Shown piece by piece: positions 47,801 to 59,800 of a stretch of DNA of 64,000 nucleotides. Position numbers and translations under genes: made by a program. Each line of letters starts with the position of its first letter. Position 1 is the stretch's first letter. Source of the stretch: Piscicola geometra (taxonomy: Eukaryota > Annelida > Clitellata > Hirudinida > Piscicolidae); contig OX030956.1 of assembly GCA_943735955.1 (NCBI GenBank), forward strand, positions 9,558,445 through 9,622,444, given 5' to 3'. The notes under the pieces were generated by a model. The model saw only the letters and a program-made list of their open reading frames with translations. It did not search any database and was not told the DNA's origin.

Positions 47801-50800
47801 AGTGGTCGAAAGATCAAGGCCTAGACTCTCCAATACAGTAAACACGCTGCATACAAACCACGGGGGAGTTGCAGTCGTGGCTGACTCTGGATTCCAGGTT
47901 GCACCATTGGACACAGAAGTTCAGTCCTCAACTCTTGAGCATCTTTGTGTCAGAATCACTTCTGGTTCAAGGGCAGTCATTGGTTTAGTTGTTTATCGAA
48001 CAGGTTATGCTTCTAGCGTGTTCTTCAAGGATTTCAATGAAATCATGAGCACCTTGGCCACATACAGTGAAGAAGTATTAATCCTGGGAGATTTCAACTT
48101 CCACCTTGAAAATCCAAGTGATAACGATACTCAGACGTTTCAGAATATCCTGAGCTCTCATGGTTTCCAGTCATCAGTCAACCAACCAACCCATAGTCAG
48201 GGAGGGTGGCTTGATGTTGTTGCCTCGAGAAAGAGTCTTGATGTTGACTGCATTGAGGTAGGCTTCTCTGACCACAAACTGTTGGTCTGGAAGTGTCAAC
48301 TGGCCAAGCCTCCTCCTGTGTACAAAATAACTTCTAGTAGACGCTGGAAACTCTTGGATAGAACAGAGTTTGCTCAACAGGTTGGATTGTCTCCACTCTC
48401 GTCTAGCACTGACCTTGATGTAGATTCAGCTGCTGACCTCTACAGCTCCACTTTGATTAGCATTCTCGATAAGTTGATTCCTCTTAAGACTGTTAGAGTA
48501 CACCAGAGGCCTTCGGACCCTTGGTTTGACCATGAGTGTCGCGCCTCTAAACGCCTTAAGAGAAGTCTCGAGAGAAGCTACAGTAAGTCAAAAAATGAGC
48601 AAGCACGTACTGCCTGGGTCAAGCAGTTGAAAGTTTACAAGAGTCTGTGCAGACGCAAGCGAGAGCAGTTCTGGAACTTGAAGCTTACTCATTCCAAAGG
48701 GAAGCCAGCTGACACCTGGAAACTCATCAATAGCATCGCGGGCAGAAGTAAGACGCCGTCAGTCTCAGGCATCAGTGCTGATGACTATCACGCACACCTC
48801 ACAGAGAAAGTTGCGTCGGCGAGAAGGTCAATCAATGCCCAAGATGACCCAACATTTTCATTCTGCGAGCACGGGCTCAGTTTGAATGGGTTCAGTATAG
48901 TCGACGAAGAAGAAGTAGTTAGGGCTATTCAAGGGCTTCCGAATAAGCAGTGCTCGAATGACCCGGTTCCTACATGGCTGTTGAAGGAGATATCTGGAAT
49001 AATTGCTCCTTTTTTAGTAAGCTTATTCAACAGGTCTTTTTCGGCAGGCAGGGTTCCGAAGTCTTTCAAGTCGGCCTACATCACGCCACTGCTCAAGAAG
49101 CCAAGTCTTAAACTCACTGAAACTTCGTCGTACAGGCCTATTTCAAACTTGAGGGTGTTGTCCAAACTCATGGAAAGATTAGTTCTCCACAGAGTAGTCA
49201 ACTACCTCGCAGAATTTCACCTTTTCCCTCCCTTGCAGTCAGCCTACCGTCGTCATCATTCGACAGAAACTGCCATATCCAAAGTCTTTTCAGACATCGT
49301 TAGGGCAGCAGATGACGGTAAGCTTACATTGTTAGTTTTGCTTGATCTATCGGCAGCTTTCGATCTGGTAGATCACGCAACACTGCTCCGAAGACTGCAC
49401 ATCTCCTATGGTTTCTCAGACTCTGCGTTAGAATGGTTTAGGGACTACTTAAATGACAGATGTTTTGACATCCGCTGTAGTGGGACAAAATCGACAATGT
49501 CGGTTTCCGCTGTAGGAGTCCCCCAAGGTTCAGTTCTTGGTCCTTTACTGTTCTCTTTGTACACTGGAGATTTGGAAAGAATAGCAGCTAGACATGAGCT
49601 CGCTTTTCATCAGTACGCTGATGACACCCAGATTTACGGTCATTGCATTAAAGGTCATCAGGCTGATCTGCAAGCAAGGGTGTCATCATGCATTGATGAA
49701 ATTGCTGCTTGGATGAGTGCCAATCAACTGAAACTTAACTCCAGCAAAACTGAAGTTATCTGGCTCTCATCCCGTCGAAACTCTACTCACACTCCCAAAG
49801 ATCCAGTTCGCATTTGTCAGAACGAGATAATTCCTTCCGATAGTGTCAGAAACCTAGGAGTCTATTTCGACAAAGATCTCACCATGACGACACACATCAA
49901 CAAGATGACTCAAACCTGCTTTGCTTCTTTACGCCAAATACGATCCATAAGATGGTTATTGACCAAGGACTCACTGAGAACATTGGCTTCTGCTTTGGTT
50001 CTCAGTCGAATTGACTATGGCAATATCATTCTTACTGGGTTGCCAATGAAGCAGCTGCAGAAAATTCAGTCTATAATCAACACCACAGCTAGGCTCATAA
50101 CAGGTGCTAGAAAGTATGATCACATCAGCCCTGTTCTCAAGGAGCTTCACTGGCTTCGTGTTGAAAATAGAATTGAATACAAAAACATCTTGTTAATGCA
50201 CAAGTGTCTGTCTAATGAGTGCCCAGATTATTTGTCGAGTAGCATTGTCATGAGAGCAAGTCTTCCCCAGAGGGAAAGACTCAGGTCTGCTAGGTCAAGA
50301 GATGTAGTTCCACAGAGCTACAAACTCAAGTATGCAGGTGCAAGAAGCTTTTTTGTTGCAGCGCCGACTCTTTGGAATAGTCTTCCCAATAGACTCAAAT
50401 CCCCGAGCTCGACCGCGACATTTAGCCGTTCCCTGAAAACGTACTTGTTCGACCGATCACAATAACTTACAAATTTACTGCTCATTTTTCATTAATCAAA
50501 TTCTTGCTTCCCAATTTCATTCTTTTTTTATATTTATACAAATGGTCAATAATAATTGTAAAATAAATAACAATAATAATAAATAATAATAATAATATAA
50601 TATAGATATTTACTTTTTTTTTCTTAAATTTATTGTTATTATCATTTAAGTTTCAATCATTAAAAAAATTGTTTTTTTCTATTTAAAAAAAAATAAAAAT
50701 AAAAAATAAATATATATGTATATATATGTATATACATATATATGTGTATATATATGTATGTATGTGTTTATGTATATGTATGTATATATATATATAAATG

Positions 50801-53800
50801 ATCTCATTGTTAAATTTCAATACCTTACTTCTCCTATACTTTCCATTTATTCATCTATCATTAATATTATTATCAAATTTTCCATAACCAAGTGGTCTTG
50901 AAGCCCGTCCGGGTTTACGCCACGTTAATAATATTCGTCGTTGTATTGTATTGTATTGTATTGTAATTGCAAGATAACCCACAGCTGAAGCAAGCCTCTT
51001 TATTCATCATCGCGTGTTTGACAGGCATGAGCTGCACGAGACTGGGGTCGAATGCCACACTGCTGAACGGACAGCCGTTCACTTGGTCTCCGAAGTAACT
51101 CACGTCAACGGTGTAGGCGCCTGTGGTGCATGGAGAAGTGCTTGGTTAGTTTTGGTGCTGCTGAAAAGACAATACGAAAAGGATAGAAAGTTGTAAATAG
51201 GTTTTTTAAAATATATGAAGCCAATGCTTTCATGCACACAGATGCATTAAAGCGCAGTTGAGCACAAGGAACCTGGCTTGAGGGGCGTGTACTCCACCTG
51301 GAAGGTGTCCATGCTCTCGACCAACCTGTACGGAACCACTCTATGGTCTGGGTCTGTTGAGAAGTGAAAAGTGTTCATTTAATCAAACCCGGTAAATCAA
51401 TTTTTATGTATAGAAATGAAGTTATTTCAAAAATATTCTACCTGTAATTGTGATGATCAAATCGTGTTGGCTTGCAGCAGGAGCAGTGAAAGCGAAGGAG
51501 GTTACTTTGTGGCATGGCACTTCACTCAGACCCTGCCCTCTCAGACCAGAGCGGGAAGGATCGATCACTAGAAAACTGCTCGGACTGCCTAGAGAAAAGA
51601 ATGAAGCGTGGCGTTTAAAGTTTGGTTGAAGAAGCTTTTTGAGCCTCTAGCTTCCAGTTTACGAGCTGGTACATTGTTAAAATTGTTCAATCTTCAAAAG
51701 CAAGTTGAAAACTCACCAGAGATGTGCTCCTTGTTCATGAAGACACTCACTCGGTGCGGGCCTCCCTCCACTGGCGTGAATGTGACGTCACTCGAGTGTG
51801 GAGAAGTGTGAGTTACGGTGACAGGGATGGATCTTCCGTTTGTGTGTGTAACTTCCGCTTCGATGTCTCCTTTGCCTGCTGTGCTGCAGTCAACTGGAAG
51901 TGTTTGTGTCAATGTTAGCCTTCCATCAAACTCGAAATCTATAATCTAAAAAAGAATGAAATTTTTGGAGGGTTTAATAAAGCTTTAATTAACTATATGG
52001 TAGAACCTCTGAGGGAGATGGACTGGCTGACTTTGCAAGTAGGTGGCACGTTGACACGAGCTTTGGATGGGTCCCACACCTCCACCGGCAAGGGACAGCT
52101 GGGCAGAGACTGCCCAAAGTACTTCACCGTCACGTAGTGAGTGCCTGTGTCGGCAGTTACATTGTGTTGAATCAATCGGAATATTCAGAAAATATATATT
52201 TCTTCGTTTTTAAAATAAGCATAATATTCATAATTTGAGTACCTACCGACGACTTTCGGTGTGTAGTCAACTTTGAAGTTGCTGTTGCTACTTTCAGCCA
52301 CCTTGCTCAACAGTTCCCCATTGGATGGGTCTGTGTGATGGGGATGTGTGAATGTACAAATTTCTGAATCAGAAAGTGAATAAAAAAATAAAAAAATAAA
52401 TATTAAATAATAAAAATAAAATAAATATTATCAAACCAACCGTGCACAATAATTTCTATATCTTTTTGCTGGGCTGCTGGAGCGAAGACCGTGAAGCTTG
52501 CGTTAGTTCCACTCTTGACAAAGCCAACTCCTTCCCCTCTCACGGCCACTTTTGATATGTCCGTCACCAGAAAGAAGAAAGGACTTCCTATTGTAAATGA
52601 AAAGAATTTATGAATTTTTATTAAAATAGTATTAACATTTTTTAAATAGACAAAAAACTTAAAATTAGCCTACAAATTAAGTAATTTAAGAGCGCATTTT
52701 TTTCACAATTCTCATACTCCCCCTTCAAACCTGGAACGTTTTCTTTGTTGAAGGTGACAGTGACCTTGAACTTTCCAGCTTCATCCGGCACACAAGCCAC
52801 TTCATACTTGCCGGGACCGAAGGGACTCACACTGTTGTGGATGTTTTGTCCCGATGGATTGGTCACTCCGATCTCCAGAGTGCCTTCTCCCGCTTCATTC
52901 ACGTCCACTGGATAGTTTTTGTTGTGGATCAATAAAGTGGGAGTTGTTGAAGAAATGTTTAATTCAGTTACACGCATATTAGTCCCTTGATTAGTTTTGG
53001 CAAGGTGGGTGAGTGATTTGTCGATTCGTAGATAATAAGTGGTTGATCGGTGGATGGGTTGATGAAATTAAAAATAAGATAAAATTCCAACTCACGGTTG
53101 AAAACGTTGGAGACTCCGATTTTGGAGTTTTTGACGTTGGTGACAAACACCTTGGAGGGGTCCCAGGCCTTGGTGAAGAAAGGAGAGCCAGGCAAACCCT
53201 GGCCAAAGTAGGTCACTTCTATGCGGTGATCTCCTGTAGGTCGATTTGTTAGTTGGATATGTTGGCTATCACAGATTAATCAATTTAGTAAATAAAATAT
53301 TAATGTGATGTAAGTTTAGTTATACATTTTAAATTTATGAAATCACTTCAAATCACGAATTAGTTGTGTTAATTCAGTTTGAAGCAGACCCGGTGAACTG
53401 GGCGTGAAATCAACGTTGAAGGTATCACGACCTCCTTCCACCATCCTGTAAGAAACCTCCTTGCCGTTTGGAGCTGGTGTGAGATTGATGAATGAAATTA
53501 ATCGATTGTTTTTCAAATTTCCACAACTTGACATTAGGATTAACGAAAGAATTCATTATATAAAAAATGAAGAAAAATGTTTTAACATTTATTATTTCCA
53601 TATCTAAGTCAACAAAAACTGAAACGTACCATAGATGTAGACTTCGAGGTCTCGTTGTGATGCTCCAGGGGCGGTGATTGTGAAGGGTGCTGCAGTGTGA
53701 ACCTTCACGAGACCAAGTCCCTCTCCTCTGGCAGACGCTCTGGACAGGTCTATGACGTTGAAGCTGAAGGGACTACCTGTGTGGGGTTGTTGATAGCGTG

Positions 53801-56800
53801 CTGGTAATGTGATAAAGGTGACGATGATAATTTATGTTTTAATATATTTTATACTTAAAAAAATGTTTAATGAAATATAAAATATTAAACGGAGGATTTG
53901 ACCTGAAATCTCTCAAACGTTTTCACGCCATGCAAGAAAGACCGACCTATGATGTGCTCCTGGTTGAAGTTGATGGAGACCTTGTGCATGCCACTCTCGA
54001 CAGGCACCACCGACACCATGAAGAGGCCAGGACCCAGAGGCACCACGTTGTTGGGGATGTTACCTCCGGAGGACCCGTGCACCACAATCTCCATGTCTCC
54101 TTCCCCTGCCAGACTGGCATCGACTGAAGATGTTTACGAGTAGATGTTCGAAACTTGTTCAATATTTTTTATTTCTTTTTTAAATTGCCAATTTTAACGG
54201 ATAGCATTAAAGATAAAACTCAAAAAAAAGGAATGGGAAAGTTAAAGGCACCAACTGTTGAAAGAGCACTGCTGTCCCACCCTAGCAGAAGGTATTTTTG
54301 TGCACGTAACCTGAAAGTAATGCAAACAGAGAAATTTAAATTGAAGTAAAAAATATGTTTTAAATCTCTATTAATAAAAATTTACTTTAAAAAAATTATT
54401 TTTACAAATCTGCTGACATTATACAATCATCAACGCACCTTTTGGTTGTCCCAGCACTTGGAAACGAAGGGACTGCCAGGGATGGGCTTGCCGAATACAT
54501 CCACTTCAATCAGATGATCGCCTGTCACAGTGGTTGGTGCATTGACGCAAGGGAAGACAATGCTTGCAATAATTTATGACTAAAACCTGCTAAAGCAAAC
54601 ATTTCTCTAAACAATTTCAGTTGAAAATATTAGCTCAATATAAGTTACAAATAAGTTAAATAGCCTCACCAGTGACAATGGGTGTGTAATCGACCTTGAA
54701 ATGGCCATCTGACTGCTCTGTTAGTCTGAACCTCACATTCGAATTCTTAGGGCCTTTGGTGGAAGTGTTTCGAATACAGAACTTGTCATTAAAAGAAATC
54801 ATTTAAATATTTATTTGATAACATCTATTTTTGTCACTTTATCAAGAGCTATAAACAGCTAGACAAAAGCTGAAAGATTAGCCACGAAAATATCAAAGAA
54901 CTGCCTCGAACCTGTGATGTTCAATCGGAGATCTCCAATGGAAACTCCAGGGCAGGAAATGAGGAAAGAAGCAGGCTTGTGGCACTTCACCATTTCCAAG
55001 CCATCCCCCCTTGCTACCGCCTTCCTCGGGTCGTTCACTTCGATCTTGAAAGGACTGCCTGTTGTGCAATGAGAAAGCTTTTGGGGATCTCATGACGTTT
55101 AAAAAGAGTGATTGTCCCCTTTATAAAAGGCTGCCATCACCCTTATCTGTGAAGTTATCAATTAACGTCATAATGGTCATTGTTCGACATATTAGCACAA
55201 CCAGTGACGAACCATTAACAGGTTCATCGTTGAAGGTGACGTGGGCATGGTGGGGTCCTGAGGAGGTCGGAGTGAAGGAAACGACGAACTGACCTGGAGT
55301 GCTTGGGCTGACGCTGTTAGCCACCTGTTGGTCTGCTGCGTTCGTGATGCCGATCTCGAGGGTTCCTTCGCCTGCGTCTTTCACCGAGACTGCAGTCGAG
55401 GCGAGCGTTGTGATAGTTTTAATATACGTTTTGGAGCAATAGTATTCGCGAAATGTCTTATAATAAATCTTATAACAACGATTTAACACTCACTGCCGAA
55501 AGAAGCTTGCACAGAAACGAGGGCAGAGCTGACTGGAGAAATAGAAACCTTGCTGATGTCCCATCCCTTCGAAATAAAGGGACTTCCTGGCACCATCTCG
55601 CCGTACACCCTCACTTCGATCCTGTAATCGCCTGGAGGATTGTAAATTAATTAAACTAAATTCTTTCACCTTTTTCTGTTTTGTAAAGTTTCAAATCTTT
55701 TGTTTCACATTAGTCAAACCTGTTCCAAACAACACCCTCACCTGGAGTAGTTCCTGTGAATTCCACCTTGACTGATCCATCGGTTGTCTCAAACAGCCTT
55801 GCTCCCACGTGCTGCATGTGGGGCTCTGTTGCCATAGCGTTCAAAAGGTTGAAGATTTTTGTAGTAATAGCTAAATCAATATTTAAGAAATAATTTTACT
55901 AAAAAAATAATAATATAATTAAAAGTGAACTGCATCGAATTAAGCCGCAACGCACCAGTTATCTTGACTGTGCAGTTGGAGGCACGTAGAGGGTCGGGAG
56001 AAGAGATGAAGAAGGAGGTCATCTTGTTGCATGGGAAGGTGCTGAGGCATTTACCCGAGACTGAGATGTTGGCTATGTTGAAGACGTTGAAGTGGAAGGG
56101 GCTGCCTGTGTGGAAAGGTATGGGTGGAGGTGTGGTAACAAGTGGAAGTAAAAACAAAAGTAAAAGCAAAAATGATTATTTTAAATACAATTTTCGTGCA
56201 ATTTTGAGTGTGTTCTTGGTGATAAAGAGTGAAGAATGAATAAATTAATCCAAATAGCACGAGCCAGCACTTACCAATGACGTTTTCGTTGTTGAAGGAG
56301 GCGACGAACTGATGAACGCCTTGCTGCAGAGGAGTGAAGAGGATGGAGTAGGTGGTGGAGGAGTTCTGTTCTATCAGGTTGTTCAGCATGTGACCACTGG
56401 GTCCGTACACGCTGAACGTCAAGTCTCCTTCGCCTGGATCTCCTGATTCCACTGTGGGTCATATAAAGAGGGTGTGTTATGTGGGGTGAATGATTTAGGT
56501 ATTTAATACACTTAAACAAAAATATAAAACTAAATTTATTCTTAATGTAAACAAAAACAAATAATTTTAAAGCTCACCTAAAATTCTTGATTGCTGGTTA
56601 ACGACTCCGTCTCTGATATCCCTCACCCTGATCTTGCTGATGTCGTATGCGGAGACTTGGATGGGCGAGATGGGCAGCAGGATTCCTTCCAGCTCCACTG
56701 CCACCTCGTGCACTCCCACTTCCCGTGGAGTGTACTCGATCTCCGTCAGTCTCTGGTTACTCTCCCTCACTGCCAAGGGAATCTCTGCTCCTGACGGCGC

Positions 56801-59800
56801 TGTCAGATAAAAAAAATAGTTTAGATATTTGGAAATGATTTAAACTAAAGTTTAATTTATTGTTAATATTTTAAAAAATTATTTATTTATATTTAAAAAA
56901 GTGCTTATAAAGTTTTGAACACTGACCTCTAGCAACAGCTGTGTACGTTCCAATGCCAGCTCCTGAAATGTTGAGTCTGGTGCTGCAGGGCTTGTTCACC
57001 GGCACTTTGCACTCATCGCCCCTGCCCAGCAGAGTCACCTTCGACGGATCCAACACGTTCACCGACAAGGGACTTCCTGCAGATATGCATCATGGTTGCG
57101 TGGTTATTAAACTTCTTTACTTTTGTAATTTAAAAGTTTTTTCATTCATCATAAAATTGTTACTAATGAGATGAAGTTATTATATAGATAAATGTAAAAT
57201 ATGACAATTACGCTAAGATCTTAAAGTGGAAAGCTGGTAACCTCTGACGGCATTTTCATTGAACATTACTGAGATGGAGTAGACCTTGGCTTCTCTGGGC
57301 ACGAAAGTCACTGTGTGCTGACCCCTGCCATCGCCTGCACTCACCACACACGGCACTGCACCTTTTTCTACCAACACTTCCAGTGAGCCTTCTCCCGCTT
57401 GGCTTGTGTCCACTGTGAATTCAAGCGAATTAAACAATGATTCTGCTTTATGAATGATACTTCAAAAATCCTATATTTTCAAACACCTTACCGTTGAACA
57501 AAGATGTCTTTCCAACAAAGCCAGTCGACACTTCTCCAAGGACCACTGAGCCGGGAGAGTAAGCCCTGCTGTGGAAGGGAGAGCCAGTTATTTGCACTCC
57601 CTTCATCCGCACCTCGATGTTGTACGTGCCTGAAGAGGCGTTGAGTGGAAGTGTGAGTGCATTTCAAGTGACTTGTAAGAATGCTACTTCGAAAGTATCT
57701 AACCTCTTATAGAGAAAAAAGTTTTTGGATTGCTCTAAATAAGTGAGAAATCGGAAAGTGTGTTAATATTTGATAAATAAGCTTTCATTATTTTTTATAC
57801 AATTAACTAAGAAACGGAACTGACCAACAGAGCGAGGAGTGTACTGGTAGGTGTAGACAAGGTTTTGGTAGCTCATCAGATCCGTCTGCACACTCTGGCC
57901 CAGAGGGTCTGAGGAAGACGATTGTTTGAATGATTTGAAAAGACTTTTGCAAACATTTAAATACTGATATTACGAAAAACATTAATATTGATAAATACGC
58001 AAAAACACTCGAAACATTCAACTTTTTCTTTTTCCCTTCACAAACTCACCAATGACGTGCACGTCCAGTTCCTCACTAATGGCTGCAGTGAGTTTGACCT
58101 GGAAAGAAGTGGGCTGGTTGGTGGGCAAAGGTGGCGACGTTTTGACTCCACTGCCGCTGACACTGGCCGTCGGAGGGCTCTGAACCGTGCAGATCCATGG
58201 ACCACCTGTTGAAACGTTAAATGTTTTGTTTAAATCATCAAATCAAATAAATGTTAGAATGAAAGAGATTGTTTTATTGATTTAAAAATAAGTATTATCT
58301 TCTCTATTGACTAAACTAGGAAAAGAACATTGTGACCAAAAGTTAGACTAACCATTAATTTTTTTCTTGTTGAAGGAAAACGAGAATTCGAGAGTTCCAG
58401 CTTCCTTGGGCGTGTACGTGACACTGTACTTTCCCGCCTCCTTTTCTCTGATCTTGTAGGGCGCTTCTCCGCCTGAAACGCTGATTTCAAACTCGCCTGG
58501 GCCTGCCTTCGCTATGTACACTGTGTTCGTTTGTTTTTGGTCGTAGAATGAGTAAATGAATATTTTTGAAGAAGAAAAAAGTTTGAAAACAATTAAATGC
58601 AAAATAAATTATCAGCTCAAAATACCATCGAACTGTAGAGGCTGGTTGATCTGTCCTGTGGCTTTCCAGTTCAGGATGCGGACCCTGCTGGGGTCGAAGA
58701 CGTTGAAGGAGAAGGGAGAGTTCTTGACTGCCTTGCCAAAGTAAAACACATCCATTTTGTGAGGACCTGGTGGTTAATAGTGAATTAATTTGGAGATTTA
58801 AAATTGTGGTTTGTTAATTAAACAAATTGTTGAAAAAATTGTTTTAATTTTTTAATAAATTTTTTCGATGAGTTGTTGAACTACAAAATGACAAGAAAAC
58901 GAACCAACGACAAAAGGAACGAATTCAATGGAAGCAGCTTTATTGCCGTCGTCAAAAACTCTTGAGTTTACTTGGGTTCCAGTCGGGTCTGAAACAGAAG
59001 ACATTCCATTCAAGTCAAGACAAATTGAGTAAAGTACAACATTTTTAATGATTTTTAATGATGTTTAAAAAGCTAGTTTGGAGTTAATTCAGAACATGGT
59101 TTTGAATAAACGGGTAAAAAAGCACTCACCCACGATGACGACTCTGACCTGGTCCAGCACCACGAGGTTTGTAGGCGTTCTGATGCTAAAGATCATCTTG
59201 TTATTGATTTGCACGAAGCCTCCGAGGCCCATTCCAACGATCATCGTCAGTCCCGGGTCTATCACCTCCACTCTGAATGGAGAGCCTGTGTTCGTTTGGT
59301 GGAGTTTTAGTTGAGAGGTTTGAAGTTTGGAAGAATTTTCAAACTCGATGTTTTATAGTGATTCCTGTTTCCCACCACACCCACCTAAGGCTTCCACTCC
59401 AGCGAAGTTGATGTTGATCGAAACGAATCCTGCAACGACTGGAAGCCACTGGATGTGGAAGAGATGAGGCGTGCTGGAGTCCTGGATGATCTTGGCAGGC
59501 AGCACTTGGTTGTTGCTGAGGTTAGTGATGGTGATGGCCAGAGGACCTTCTCCGATTCCAGCAGTGCTCACTGTATGTTTCAGTTTATATCTTTATAGCG
59601 CTTTTTATTTGAAAATTTATTTTGGAAAAACTTTAAACATCCCATTAACTTCTTAATTCTTTAGAAAGATTTCTATCTTGCAAAGCCATTTAAACACTGT
59701 GACACCCATACCGATGCACACACACACACACATACTCTCAGATACCTGAGAAAACGTTAAGTGTGCCGACGACAGCGGCTTTGAGGTCGATCACTCGGAT

